Shown piece after piece: positions 41,718-50,774 of a DNA stretch of 64,000 nucleotides. The stretch spans positions 1 through 64,000 of the forward strand of contig DATABA010000128.1 of assembly GCA_036259835.1 (NCBI GenBank), in the 5' to 3' direction. A model generated the notes under the pieces. That model had not been told where the DNA came from. It ran no database searches and saw nothing but the letters and a program-made list of their open reading frames with translations. The stretch is from JALYGK01 sp036259835. GTDB taxonomy: Bacteria; Actinomycetota; UBA4738. The position numbers were made by a program, and so were the translations under genes. The number at the start of each line of letters is the position of its first letter. The first letter of the stretch is position 1.

Positions 41718-42386
41718 GTGGTCATCAACCGGCTTCGTTCGCCGTCCGGCCTCGTTCGACGCGGGATGCTTGCCTTGCTGATCGGGGCCGTCGCGTCCAT
41801 CGCCGCCTGCGACTCCCCCTACACGTACATCGAAAACACCGAAGCCAACACGTTCTTCAAGGTCCCGAAGGATTGGCGCCTCTTCGACGAAAACGACATC
41901 TTCTCCAGCAACATCAGCAGTTTGTCACCGCAGCAGGAGGCGGCAACGCGGCGGGCCATCTGGCTGGTGGCATTCGATGCCAACCCAAGACCGTCCGTTC
42001 GTAATCTGTTGCAGTCGACCAGGTATCCCAACGGGATCGCTCGCGTGAGTTCGCTGTCCGATGAGGCGCGAGATGTCTTCTCGTTCCAGGCCCTTCGAAA
42101 CCTGATCTTCCCCATCGACGAGACTCTCGGCCAGGATCCGCAGGCGGTCGAGATCCTGCAGATTCAGGACCTGGTCATGAAAGAAGGGTTTAGGGGAAGT
42201 CGTATCATTTTCAACATTCGAAGGGGTGAGAACTTCCTGACAGTCAATCAAACTGGACTCGTGGACCTGGACACCAGATCTCTCTATCTGCTCGTGGTGG
42301 GGTGTGAAGCCAATTGCTACGTCCAGAATCAGAAGACGATCGAGGAGATCGTCAAGTCGTGGACCGTGACGGAGCAGCTGAGATGA
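41718..42386 (+). CDS. Lipoprotein coupled to the FtsH-like protease
   Basis: A 222-residue exported protein with a lipobox (ASIAACDS) after a hydrophobic segment. The mature domain starts TYIENTEANTFFKVPKDWRLF, resembling PsbP/LpqN-type lipoprotein folds with an alternating strand pattern, and contains two cysteines near the end (VVGCEANCYV). No close family is recognised. Its stop overlaps the start of the FtsH-like gene (ATGA), so the two are made in step, and it may guard or guide that protease on the outer face. Confidence 0.65.
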   Translation: MVINRLRSPSGLVRRGMLALLIGAVASIAACDSPYTYIENTEANTFFKVPKDWRLFDENDIFSSNISSLSPQQEAATRRAIWLVAFDANPRPSVRNLLQSTRYPNGIARVSSLSDEARDVFSFQALRNLIFPIDETLGQDPQAVEILQIQDLVMKEGFRGSRIIFNIRRGENFLTVNQTGLVDLDTRSLYLLVVGCEANCYVQNQKTIEEIVKSWTVTEQLR

Positions 42387-44875
42387 GCCAGACGGAAAAC
42401 GGGCCTGCCACCCCAATGGGCAGCAAGGACATCGAGCGATCTCCCATGGTGTTTCAGAGCCGTGAGCGCGACTCGGAACGACTGACCCGAAAACCGCTCG
42501 GGTGGTGGGATCGGAGCAAGATCCTGTTGGTCCTCCTGGGGTCTTGGACGGTGCTCCTGTGGGCCTTGCTCGCCAGGGTTCCGACTCTCCCGCTCGGGAT
42601 CGCGGCACAACGGACCGCAATCTCTCACTCGTGGCTGCTGGTTTTGGCGGGCCTCGAGGTTATTCGGCAAATTCACTACTTCGTCAGCGAGCGCAGCGCC
42701 CGCTATCACCAGTTCTGGACCAAGAGGGTCTTCGGCGGTCTCAACAGGCGGACGTCGAAGATGAACCAGTGGAATCGGTACCGGTTGGGCCGGGCCGTAA
42801 AGGTCCTGTTCTTCCTGGTCATTCTCGATCTGGTTCTCGCGAAGATCTTCAACTTGCCGCCGGCGATCGCGCTGTTCCAGCTCCCGGTGCTCCTGTTCCA
42901 GGCGATGCCGTTCATCCTTCAGCTGGTCTTTGCGTTCTTCTTCGTCATCTTCCAGTTCGTCGGGTTGTTCTGGTTCCTGTCTCGAGGAGGCTCGGAGATC
43001 ATCCTTCCCGACGACATGGACGTCCGCTTCAGCGACGTCAAGGGACAGGACAACGTCCTGGCGAAGGTGAAACAGACGATGCTCTTCCTGGAGAAGCCGG
43101 AAGCCATCGAGGAGAAGGGCGGAAAGGTCCCGAAGGGAATCCTCCTGTGGGGCCCTCCGGGCACCGGAAAGACCATGATGGCGAAGGCAGTTGCCGGCGA
43201 GACCAGCAAGCCCTTCCTGTTCGTCGACCCTGGCGCGTTCATCCAGATGTTCATGGGTGTTGGGGTGTTGAAGGTCAAGGCGCTATTCCGGAAGGCCCGA
43301 AAGCTCGCCCTCAGGTACGGCGGAATGATTCTCTTCTTCGACGAGGCCGACTCCCTCGGAAACCGCGGCATCGCGGTGGGCGGCCGCGGTCAGGGACCCT
43401 TCGATCGGACGCCTCTCACCCGGCCGGGGTCCGTGGGCCAGCACGTCTGCAACGGAATCTCGTACCTCGCTCCGGCGACTCGTGACTTCCTTCGCCAGAG
43501 AGTCGTCCAGGTGGAGGAACAGGGACCGAAGCGCGACGGCATCATCGCGGGCTTCGGCGGGATGGGAGGCGGCGGCATGGGCGTCCTCCCGGCGTTGCTC
43601 TCGGAATTGGATGGGATGGAGAAGCCGCGCGGTTTCTTCAACCGACAGATCCGGCGCGCGCTCGGCATGAAACCCAAGCAGCCGCCCAAGTACCGAATTC
43701 TCACCATGATGGCGACGAACCTGCCCGAGGCGCTTGACCCGGCGCTTCTGCGGCCGGGTCGAATCGATCGGATGTACAAGGTGGGCTACCCATCGAAGAA
43801 CGGGCGAATCGACACCTACAGAAAGTATCTCGGCAAGGTCAGCCACGTGATCACCGAGGACGAGATCGACCGGATCGCCACCATCACCCCCTACTACGGC
43901 GGCGCCCAGATAGAGGACCTGGTGAACGCCGCCTTAATTCACGCCATTGAGGACGGCCGCGACACCGTCGAATGGAAGGACATGGTCAAGGCCAAGCAGC
44001 TGTTGGACCTGGGCCCGCCCGAGGACGTGGAGTACATCGAGCGCGAGCGCCACGCCGTCGCGGTCCACGAGGCATGTCACGCCGTGGTCGCCTATCGGGT
44101 GCGCCACCACCTCACGATCGACATCGCCACCATCGAGAAGGGCGGCGACTATCTCGGAATGGTTGCGTCGATTCCGCCGGAGGACCAGTTCACTCGGTGG
44201 CGGTCGGAGTACGAAGCCGACATCATGGTGAGCCTCGCGTCGCTGATCGGCGAGCGAATCTTCTTCGCGGGTGACAGCTCGTCCGGAGTGTCCGGGGACC
44301 TGGAGAGCGCCACGCTCATTGCGACCATGATGGAGGGCTACTGGGGCATGGGCTCCACGGTCGCCTCACACGGCGTTACGAAGGAGATTGGGATCGGCGG
44401 TGGCGGGAAGCCGGGAAAGGGCGGCGAAGGGAAGCAGGAGAAGGACTTCCTGGAAAGCAGCCTCGGTTACCGGATCGAAGGGAAGCTGGCCGAGGTTCTC
44501 GAGCGAACCAAGCAGCTCGTGGAAGAAAATCGACATGCCGTCCTTGCCGTGGCGCATGCCCTTGAAGCGAACAAGACCGTCACCGGTGAAGACCTCGAGG
44601 CCGTGATCGAAGGACGGCCGGGGCCACTGATCGACGGGCGGATGTACCACACGCCGGAGTTCGTTGCGACGGCGGAGGCCTACCACGCGGCCGCCGTGGA
44701 GGCGCACAAGCAGTACTCGCGGCCGAGCATGCCATTGCCAGTCCTGCGCCCACGAGAGCTCGAGCCCGAGCCGGCCTCGGCGCAGGCCAGCCCGGCCACC
44801 GAAGCTGGGGCTCCTGACGGGGGCGGCGAAGACCGGCCAGGCGGCGACGGTCCCTGGAAGCGGCCCGGCGCCTGA
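42383..44875 (+). CDS. Divergent FtsH-like AAA membrane metalloprotease
   Basis: An 830-residue AAA protein with an M41-type peptidase domain. The N-terminal 200 residues hold four or more membrane helices (about 45-65, 80-100, 138-157, 162-200), against two in typical FtsH. Walker A is GPPGTGKT (257-264), the pore loop FIQMFMGVG, Walker B ILFFDEAD (about 317-322) and the arginine finger is in PALLRPGR. The zinc site reads HEACH (562-566) with Cys in the place of the usual Gly, and the third ligand is probably the Asp of GDLESAT. Between Walker B and the finger there are about 70 extra residues, including a GFGGMGGGGMG loop. It probably degrades membrane proteins and is distinct from the housekeeping FtsH. 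Confidence 0.85.
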   Translation: MSQTENGPATPMGSKDIERSPMVFQSRERDSERLTRKPLGWWDRSKILLVLLGSWTVLLWALLARVPTLPLGIAAQRTAISHSWLLVLAGLEVIRQIHYFVSERSARYHQFWTKRVFGGLNRRTSKMNQWNRYRLGRAVKVLFFLVILDLVLAKIFNLPPAIALFQLPVLLFQAMPFILQLVFAFFFVIFQFVGLFWFLSRGGSEIILPDDMDVRFSDVKGQDNVLAKVKQTMLFLEKPEAIEEKGGKVPKGILLWGPPGTGKTMMAKAVAGETSKPFLFVDPGAFIQMFMGVGVLKVKALFRKARKLALRYGGMILFFDEADSLGNRGIAVGGRGQGPFDRTPLTRPGSVGQHVCNGISYLAPATRDFLRQRVVQVEEQGPKRDGIIAGFGGMGGGGMGVLPALLSELDGMEKPRGFFNRQIRRALGMKPKQPPKYRILTMMATNLPEALDPALLRPGRIDRMYKVGYPSKNGRIDTYRKYLGKVSHVITEDEIDRIATITPYYGGAQIEDLVNAALIHAIEDGRDTVEWKDMVKAKQLLDLGPPEDVEYIERERHAVAVHEACHAVVAYRVRHHLTIDIATIEKGGDYLGMVASIPPEDQFTRWRSEYEADIMVSLASLIGERIFFAGDSSSGVSGDLESATLIATMMEGYWGMGSTVASHGVTKEIGIGGGGKPGKGGEGKQEKDFLESSLGYRIEGKLAEVLERTKQLVEENRHAVLAVAHALEANKTVTGEDLEAVIEGRPGPLIDGRMYHTPEFVATAEAYHAAAVEAHKQYSRPSMPLPVLRPRELEPEPASAQASPATEAGAPDGGGEDRPGGDGPWKRPGA

Positions 44876-44895
44876 AACGCGAGAGTCGCCTGCTC

Positions 44896-45324
44896 CTACC
44901 GCCCCGGCCAGAGCCTCAATCCGATCTCCGGATTTTCTTCCCTGGTGGGTGGGGCCCCGTCCAACTTCCTGAAGTAGGCCTCCACCACGAACGCCTTGCA
45001 GCCTTCCAGGGCGTGGCCGCCGATGGTTGTGCCGTTTCGTCCGGAAAGCGCCAGGTGCAGATGAATGAACGGTTCGCCGTCCCGCAGTGAAACGTTCCCG
45101 ATCCCTGACGCGATCTCGACGTGGCCGGTGGGGATCTCCAGGTACTGCTTCATGTCGCGGTCGTAATAGCCCACTTTGGCCTCGTCCAGCCCGCCGATCA
45201 CCTGGAGTGTCGCGGCCTGTATGCCGAGCTCATCAACCGCCCGGTTCAGGCCCTCCAGCAGGTCCTCGCCGCGCGCCAGGCTCACGAACGCCGCCTTGCC
45301 GTCATCCGATGGGTACGTCTTCAC
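44896..45324 (-). CDS. PPC (DUF296) domain protein
   Basis: A 142-residue protein of the plants-and-prokaryotes conserved fold. It has GEDLLEGLNRAVDELGI, IGGLDEAKVGYYD and FIHLHLALSGRNGTTIGGHALEGC, the family's conserved histidines. In plants the fold is attached to AT-hooks; the stand-alone bacterial form is a trimer with no settled function and may bind metal. GTG 45324 has GAGGGAGG upstream. It converges on the FtsH-like gene and is divergent from clpS. Confidence 0.85.
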   Translation of the reverse strand: MKTYPSDDGKAAFVSLARGEDLLEGLNRAVDELGIQAATLQVIGGLDEAKVGYYDRDMKQYLEIPTGHVEIASGIGNVSLRDGEPFIHLHLALSGRNGTTIGGHALEGCKAFVVEAYFRKLDGAPPTREENPEIGLRLWPGR

Positions 45325-45388
45325 ATGGGCCTCCCTCGTGTCGAAGTCGCATCATGGTAGTGGCGAAGGCTTTGCCAGAATTGGCCCG

Positions 45389-45688
45389 GTGACAACGAAA
45401 GTGTCCACCGCACCCGTTGAGGTCGACCGTCCCTCGGGCGAGGACGTGATTGATCCGGCCCGGGTCTGGCTCGTCATCGTGTGGAACGACCCGATCAACC
45501 TGATGTCCTATGTGACATACGTCTTCCAGAAGCTGTTCGGATACAGCCGCGACAAGGCGACGAGGCTGATGCTCGACGTCCATCACAAGGGAAAGGCGGT
45601 CGTATCGAGCGGGACGCGCGAGAAAGCGGAGTTCGACACGTACCGACTGCACGCGCACGGGCTCTGGGCCACCATGCAGCAGTCCTGA
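45389..45688 (+). CDS. clpS: ClpS, adaptor of the ClpCP/ClpAP protease
   Basis: A 99-residue adaptor. The core is VWLVIVWNDPINLMSYVTYV, followed by VFQKLFGYSRDKATRLMLDVHHKGKAVV and the end LHAHGLWATM. The Asp/Asn and His residues that hold N-end-rule degrons are present. The adaptor passes substrates with destabilising N-terminal residues to the Clp unfoldase. GTG 45389 is a plausible start. The next gene is DUF2017, a usual neighbour of clpS in actinobacteria. Confidence 0.92.
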   Translation: MTTKVSTAPVEVDRPSGEDVIDPARVWLVIVWNDPINLMSYVTYVFQKLFGYSRDKATRLMLDVHHKGKAVVSSGTREKAEFDTYRLHAHGLWATMQQS

Positions 45689-45699
45689 CGCCTGTCCTC

Positions 45700-46188
45700 A
45701 TGCACTCGCAGCGACGAATCCGGCGAACGCGGAAGGGCCACTTCGAGCTGCGAATTCCCCGTCAGGAGCGTGAGATCTTGGGGGCCCTTCCGTCACGACT
45801 TCGGGAGCTGCTCGGCAGCGACGATCCGGCCGTCGGTCGACTCTTTCCGCCGGCGTACGAGGACGATCCGGCGCGTCAGACCGATTACGACAACCTGGTC
45901 CGGGGTGACCTCACCGCGCAACGAGTGCGGTCCCTCGAAATCATGGAACAGACGCTGCGCTCCGACCGCTTGGACGAAGAGCAAGTCACCGCGTGGCTCG
46001 GCGCGGTGAACGACCTTCGGCTGGTCCTCGGCACCAAGCTCGACGTGGACGAGCACATGGACCCGGACGACATCCCGGACACCGACGAACAGGCACCGGC
46101 GTACGCGCTGTACTACTACTTGGGGTGGCTGGAAGAACAGATCGTCGCCGAGCTGGCGGCTGGACTCGACCCGGCCGGGACGGAATAA
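45700..46188 (+). CDS. DUF2017 family protein
   Basis: A 162-residue helical protein of the DUF2017 family, found with clpS in actinobacteria. It has FELRIPRQEREILGALPSRL, RLFPPAYEDDPARQTDYD and WLGAVNDLRLVLGTKLDV, and the tail YALYYYLGWLEEQIV. Its constant link with ClpS suggests a role in N-degron proteolysis, but no function is known. ATG 45700 comes 11 bases after the clpS stop. Confidence 0.85.
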   Translation: MHSQRRIRRTRKGHFELRIPRQEREILGALPSRLRELLGSDDPAVGRLFPPAYEDDPARQTDYDNLVRGDLTAQRVRSLEIMEQTLRSDRLDEEQVTAWLGAVNDLRLVLGTKLDVDEHMDPDDIPDTDEQAPAYALYYYLGWLEEQIVAELAAGLDPAGTE

Positions 46189-46192
46189 CCGC

Positions 46193-46564
46193 CTAGGAGA
46201 AGAGCTCCAGGTAATCGTCGGGCAACTGGAGCAAGATGTCTTCGAACTCCCCTCCGCTGATGGCTTCCCGCAGGGTCGTCAGGACGGCTTCGGCGTGGGC
46301 GCGCGCTTCTTGGGGTGCAATGCCGCCTTCTCGATCAGCGACACGCTTCACGAATTCATCCGCAGAGAACAGCTCGCCGCCGGTGACCGCGGTCGTCAGC
46401 TGCGACTTGACCTCACCGGGAAGCTGCCCTGCCAGGTCTGCCGCTTCTTCCTCGCTGATCCGCTCGGCAAGGGTCGTAAGCGTTGCCGCGAGTGCCTGCT
46501 CGGCTCCTTCGGTGTCCAGGCCGGCCTGGTCTTCGATTCGATTGAGGAGCTCTGAGTAATCCAT
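46193..46564 (-). CDS. DUF2267 family protein
   Basis: A 123-residue helical protein of DUF2267 (COG5502). It shows YSELLNRIEDQAGLD, ALAATLTTLAERISEEEAADLAGQLPGEVK and AEAVLTTLREAISGGEFEDILLQLPDDYLELF, the duplicated pattern of the family. Its genes are often linked to stress proteins. It lies one base behind the ChaB/Rho-N gene and is probably co-expressed with it. Confidence 0.88.
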   Translation of the reverse strand: MDYSELLNRIEDQAGLDTEGAEQALAATLTTLAERISEEEAADLAGQLPGEVKSQLTTAVTGGELFSADEFVKRVADREGGIAPQEARAHAEAVLTTLREAISGGEFEDILLQLPDDYLELFS

Positions 46565-46565
46565 T

Positions 46566-46988
46566 TCAGGCGCTTTTCTTTTGCCGAGCCTTTGCGGTCC
46601 GTCGCGCGTTGGCCTTGGCGATGGCCTCCCCGAGCTGTTGCTTCGACATGCGCGACCTTCCGTCGACGCCCAGCTTTCGCGCCCGCTCCATCAGCTCCTG
46701 CTTGCTGTGCCCCTCCACGTCGACGCCGCCGTAGGTCTTGCCCTTTCCGGCGCGGGCCTGCCGGCCCTTTTTCCTGGCCTGAGGATCCGAGGGACCTTTC
46801 CTCTTCTTGGGCTCCCAGTGGTCGCCGACCTTTTCGAACGAGTGCTTGAGAGCCGAGAAGGCGGTGCGATGGGCGCGCTCTCCCTCCCCGTACGACTCGA
46901 CCGCGTTGTCGTGGGCCTTTCCCCACGTGTCGCGAGCCTTCTTCGACGACCGTTGCAACGTGCTGGGCATCTCTTCCTTCGCCGGCAC
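46566..46988 (-). CDS. ChaB domain protein with Rho-N-like C-terminus
   Basis: A 140-residue basic protein. The N-terminal ChaB domain contains MPSTLQRSSKKARDTWGKAHDNAV and YGEGERAHRTAFSALKHSFEK. A Lys/Arg-rich linker follows, then a SAP/Rho-N-like segment (SKQELMERARKLGVDGRSRM) and a Lys-rich tail. This suggests nucleic-acid binding; ChaB was originally named as a cation transport regulator but its role is unclear. GTG 46988 has GGGAGGAGG upstream. First gene of a pair with DUF2267. Confidence 0.85.
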   Translation of the reverse strand: MPAKEEMPSTLQRSSKKARDTWGKAHDNAVESYGEGERAHRTAFSALKHSFEKVGDHWEPKKRKGPSDPQARKKGRQARAGKGKTYGGVDVEGHSKQELMERARKLGVDGRSRMSKQQLGEAIAKANARRTAKARQKKSA

Positions 46989-47111
46989 GACGCCACCTCC
47001 TCCCGTCTTTCCTCCTGACTACGGTTTCCCCCAGCCGAGGCCCTGAAACAGCCATGCCGGCCGGCTGCTCTTCGCCATTTAGCGCACCGGCAGACGGGGC
47101 ATGATCAATGC

Positions 47112-48176
47112 ATGGCGTTGCGGGTGGTGGTCGTCGGCGCGACGGGGAACGTCGGAACCAGCCTCGTTCAGGCGCTTGGTGAAGACCCGGACGTCGATTC
47201 GATTATCGGCCTGGCCCGCCGGCTCCCGGCGTGGAGCCCGCCGAAGACGACGTGGGCTCGCGCCGACGTCAGGACGACCGACCTGGTCTCGCATTTCCGC
47301 GGTGCGGACGTCGTGGTTCACCTGGCGTGGATCCTTCAGCCGACGCACGATCCGCTCGCCACGTGGCGAAGCAATGCGCTGGGAAGTGTCCGCGTGTTCG
47401 ATGCGGTCGCGGAGGCGCGCGTTCCGGCTCTGGTGTACGCGTCGTCGATCGGGGCATACGCGCCGGGGCGTCGCGGCGGAGGCCCCGTGGACGAGTCCTG
47501 GCCGACGCACGCCCTTCCCACCGCGGCGTACGGTCGGGAGAAATCGTACGTCGAGCGGGTCCTGGACACGTTCGAACGGGACCACTCGCACATTCGGGTA
47601 GTGCGGCTGCGGCCGGCGTTCATCTTCAAGCGAGAGTCCGCCTCGGCGCAGCGGCGGCTGTTTGCCGGTCCGCTGCTGCCGGGCCGGCTGGTTCGCCGAG
47701 ACCTCATCCCGGTCGTTCCGGACATTCCGGGATTGCGTCTCCAGGCGCTCCATTCGGCCGACGCCGCTCAGGCGTATCGGCTGGCGGTAGTCCGGCCGGT
47801 GCGCGGAGCGTTCAACGTGGCCGCCGATCCCGTTCTGGACCCGAAGACGCTGGCCCAGTTTCTCGACGCTCGCCCCGTAAGGGTGCCGTCGGGACTGGTT
47901 CGGGCTGTGATCGCGACAGGCTGGCACCTCCAGGTCATCCCGGCGAGCCCCACATTGTTCGACCTCGCGCTCAGTCTGCCGGTCATGGATTCAACCCGGG
48001 CTCGCGAGGAGCTCGGGTGGCAGGCGACGAAGACGTCGCTCGAGGCGATCGGCGAGCTGTTCGAGGGGCTGAGGGCCGGCGCCGGAATGGAAACCCCGCC
48101 ACTTCGTCCGGACGCGGGTGGACGGCTTCGGGGGCGCGAGCTCGCGACCGGGGTCGGAGAACGCGACGACGCCTGA
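47112..48176 (+). CDS. NAD-dependent epimerase/dehydratase family protein
   Basis: A 354-residue extended short-chain dehydrogenase. The nucleotide-binding motif is VVVGATGNVGTSLVQAL. The active-site region is VYASSIGAYAPG (Ser), with AAYGREKSYVERVLD supplying the YxxxK pair. The core ends around residue 310, followed by a short charged tail (GRLRGRELATG). Such enzymes act on nucleotide sugars or other carbonyl substrates in the cytoplasm; the substrate is unknown. It converges on the next gene. Confidence 0.87.
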   Translation: MALRVVVVGATGNVGTSLVQALGEDPDVDSIIGLARRLPAWSPPKTTWARADVRTTDLVSHFRGADVVVHLAWILQPTHDPLATWRSNALGSVRVFDAVAEARVPALVYASSIGAYAPGRRGGGPVDESWPTHALPTAAYGREKSYVERVLDTFERDHSHIRVVRLRPAFIFKRESASAQRRLFAGPLLPGRLVRRDLIPVVPDIPGLRLQALHSADAAQAYRLAVVRPVRGAFNVAADPVLDPKTLAQFLDARPVRVPSGLVRAVIATGWHLQVIPASPTLFDLALSLPVMDSTRAREELGWQATKTSLEAIGELFEGLRAGAGMETPPLRPDAGGRLRGRELATGVGERDDA

Positions 48177-48180
48177 TTGG

Positions 48181-48738
48181 CTACGCGGGTAGTCCTCCAC
48201 CGCCCGTTGCAGTGACATCGACAGTTGCGACGACCGGGGGATCGAACGGCACGTGGCGATTGTCCACGTACTCGACCCTGAGATTGTGGGGGCCCGGTTG
48301 CAGCATGACCTGTGTCAGATTCGAGTAGGGCATCTGCTGAAGCTGTCCGTCCACGTATAGGTGAAGGTGACCTCCGGATGTGTCTGTCGCGGAGGTTGCG
48401 ATGGAACCGTTTTGGATCGCGACCCGAAGCGTCACCGGTGTGCCTGCGGCCACCTGTGCACCATTTCGCGGTTCGACGATCGACACCACGGCGTCACTGT
48501 CTGCGCCGCCCAGGCCGATCGAAGGAAGTATGAACCCCAGCGAGAGGACGATCACGCCCGCAGCTGCCGTGGCCGGCGCGGCCCAACGACCGCCCTTCCT
48601 GAGCGACCACAGAAAGATCCCGATCCCGGTCAGGACCGCCCCGGCGATCACGAACGTGGGATTGAGCTGGCCGCTCGCGCCGTCGGTTTGTTGGAGGGCG
48701 CCGTTGCCGTGTGATGACCAAAGAACGAGGAATCTCAT
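48181..48738 (-). CDS. Membrane protein with extracytoplasmic Ig-like domain
   Basis: A 185-residue protein with two membrane segments (PTFVIAGAVLTGIGIFLW and GVIVLSLGFILPSIGL) and a C-terminal beta domain of the bacterial Ig or DUF4399 kind (VSIVEPRNGAQVAAGTPVTLRVA, GGHLHLYVDGQLQQ, GPHNLRVEYVD). Its ATG overlaps the stop of the CopC-CopD gene by four bases, so it is part of that copper cluster. Function unknown. Confidence 0.7.
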   Translation of the reverse strand: MRFLVLWSSHGNGALQQTDGASGQLNPTFVIAGAVLTGIGIFLWSLRKGGRWAAPATAAAGVIVLSLGFILPSIGLGGADSDAVVSIVEPRNGAQVAAGTPVTLRVAIQNGSIATSATDTSGGHLHLYVDGQLQQMPYSNLTQVMLQPGPHNLRVEYVDNRHVPFDPPVVATVDVTATGGGGLPA

Positions 48739-50294
48739 GTGTGCCGACCCGGGCCCCCGGTCGGAGGAGGGAACTGGCCGAGGGCCGCACTGACCGCCAG
48801 GACCACAGCGGCGAGAACGACCTCGACGAGTACCAGTCGGCGAAGCGTTCGAAGTGGCGTTTCAGAACCCGGCGAGGCGTCGGCGACCGCAGCACGGTTG
48901 AGCCTCGGCTTCGTCCATTGTCGGTTGATCCCCCCGAGGGCGAGCAGCGGGACGACCACCGCCAGCTTTCCGAGCAGCGTCAGCCCGTAGGCGTAGCCAG
49001 TGAGGCCTTCCAGCGTTCGGATCTCGATCCATGCCCGGAAGGTACCGGTGGCGACGATCACCGCCACGGCGATGAATGCCACGTCGGAAAACCGCGATAC
49101 GACTGGGGCCGCAATCTGGACTCTCTTCCCGTCTTCCAGGCGGGTGGCCGGAAATGCCACCGCAATGAGTCCGACCAACCCGCCAAGCCACACCGCCGCC
49201 CCGACGAGGTGAAGCACATCGGCCATCACGTTCACCGCAACCGGTTCGGCGGTTCCGGCATGTCCGCCGAAGCTGATGGTCGCGAGCAGGCCGAGACCGA
49301 GAAGCGCGAGCGCCGCGACGGTCAAGCGCGGTTCGGCCGGACGAACGGCCGCGGCACCGAGGTCTTGTCGTGCCGTGGCCACGGCCAGGGTCTGCCGTTC
49401 GGCTGCCGGCCCCCACGGCAGCAGTACCGCCGCACACACCAGGAGAAGGCCGAGGCGAATAAGGACGACCTCCCCGAATCGCGTATCGAACACGGCCCTC
49501 AATAGGTCGCCCGAGAACGCCTCCGACAGCGGAACGTCGCCGGCGATGGCTGCTTGCACCGGGATGGAGGCAAGGCTGCCGAGAATCGCCGCCACGAGGG
49601 CCATACGCATGAGCGCCGACCACCGGCGAGAGAAGGCCTCGTTGACTTCGGGTGAACGCAAAAGCCCGCCCGTGGGGCGCCAGACAACGACGGCAAACGC
49701 GCCGAGCCCCGTCAACAACAGGAGACCGGCGAAGGTCAGCCACCGAGCGATCCCGACGAGGACGTTCGGAACGACGCCACTCCCCGTGCCGTGCTCATCC
49801 GAAGCACCCGGGCTAGCCACGTGCCCCCCATGCTCTTCGGCTTCCCGGTCTGGAGGACTGGCGGAAGGAGAGGGGCTCGCCGAAGGGGAGGGCGCTGGCA
49901 GGGCCAGCCTGAAGCCGAATTCGCCATTGCGGGGATGACCGTCCCCCGCCACGATCCTCCATCGGACCAAGTAGCGGCCGTTCTCGAGTTCGGGCGCAAG
50001 CCGCGTCCGGACTACCGTCCGCTCCTCGCCCACGTATTCGATCTCGCCCCGATCCACCCGCTCTCCGGAGGAATTGAGCACGTGGATGCGGCCGAAGGCC
50101 AGCTCCACCGGCGCGTCGAACCGGATCACCACGACGCTGGGCGGCTTACGGAGCTTCGAGCCGCCCTTGGGGTCGGTGGAGCGAACAAAGCTATGGGCGT
50201 GGCTGGTGGCAATGCAGAGAGTCATAAATGACGCCACGAGTCCCAGGAAGATCGGTACTCGCTTCAGCTGTCGGATACCCGACAAGGCCGTCAC
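48735..50294 (-). CDS. CopC-CopD fusion copper-resistance protein
   Basis: A 519-residue fusion. After a signal peptide (CIATSHAH) the CopC domain starts HSFVRSTDPKGGSKL, with the likely copper ligands in the N-terminal His and AGDGHPRNGEF. A Pro/Ser/His-rich linker follows (about 140-175). The CopD domain has eight predicted helices, including VLHLVGAAVWLGGLVGLIAVAF and FSDVAFIAVAVIVATGTFRAW. It binds copper outside and may pass it over the membrane. It overlaps both neighbours by four bases, giving a coupled three-gene cluster, and is the middle gene. Confidence 0.88.
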   Translation of the reverse strand: MTALSGIRQLKRVPIFLGLVASFMTLCIATSHAHSFVRSTDPKGGSKLRKPPSVVVIRFDAPVELAFGRIHVLNSSGERVDRGEIEYVGEERTVVRTRLAPELENGRYLVRWRIVAGDGHPRNGEFGFRLALPAPSPSASPSPSASPPDREAEEHGGHVASPGASDEHGTGSGVVPNVLVGIARWLTFAGLLLLTGLGAFAVVVWRPTGGLLRSPEVNEAFSRRWSALMRMALVAAILGSLASIPVQAAIAGDVPLSEAFSGDLLRAVFDTRFGEVVLIRLGLLLVCAAVLLPWGPAAERQTLAVATARQDLGAAAVRPAEPRLTVAALALLGLGLLATISFGGHAGTAEPVAVNVMADVLHLVGAAVWLGGLVGLIAVAFPATRLEDGKRVQIAAPVVSRFSDVAFIAVAVIVATGTFRAWIEIRTLEGLTGYAYGLTLLGKLAVVVPLLALGGINRQWTKPRLNRAAVADASPGSETPLRTLRRLVLVEVVLAAVVLAVSAALGQFPPPTGGPGRHT

Positions 50295-50749
50295 TCCTCG
50301 ATGGTCTCTTCGAAGTACGCGCGCATCTGCGTTCCCTCGGGCGTCGAGCCGTGTACCTCGAACCTCCAGGATCCTGCTCCGAGATCCTCCTGCGCCACGA
50401 AGTGGCCGGGCGCGAGCTCGGTCGCTTCAAGCGCCACGGGATCGCCCGCTGCGGGAAGGCCTCGGAATCGAGCGATCTCGACCCTCTGTGGGGTCCCATT
50501 TTCGGTGAGGAACGTCAAGTGAATCTCGTTGGCTCCTGGCCGGCCCGGTTGCACGAAGCCCTGCACCGAAATGCCAGTCGGTAATGTGATCGTGTAGATG
50601 GCGGGGTCCTCCCCCGACACGCTGATTTCCTGACCCCCGGTTCTCCCCTCCCGCTCCGTGGTTCCCGAGTCGCGGAACATCAGGATGAGCGCGACGGCGA
50701 TCAGTACTCCGCCACTCAGCGCGATTAACACACGAACCACGTTACGCAT
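50291..50749 (-). CDS. Membrane-anchored FixH/YtkA-like protein
   Basis: A 152-residue protein with one N-terminal helix (VLIALSGGVLIAVALILMF) and an outer beta-domain (SVQGFVQPGRPGANEIHLTFL, LAPGHFVAQEDLGAGSWRFEVHG), resembling YtkA/FixH-like domains often found with CopC/CopD. It is probably a copper-handling or cytochrome assembly accessory. First gene of the coupled cluster (ATGA overlap with copCD). Confidence 0.75.
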   Translation of the reverse strand: MRNVVRVLIALSGGVLIAVALILMFRDSGTTEREGRTGGQEISVSGEDPAIYTITLPTGISVQGFVQPGRPGANEIHLTFLTENGTPQRVEIARFRGLPAAGDPVALEATELAPGHFVAQEDLGAGSWRFEVHGSTPEGTQMRAYFEETIEE

Positions 50750-50774
50750 GCCTCTCCTTTAGGCCGAAATCAGC

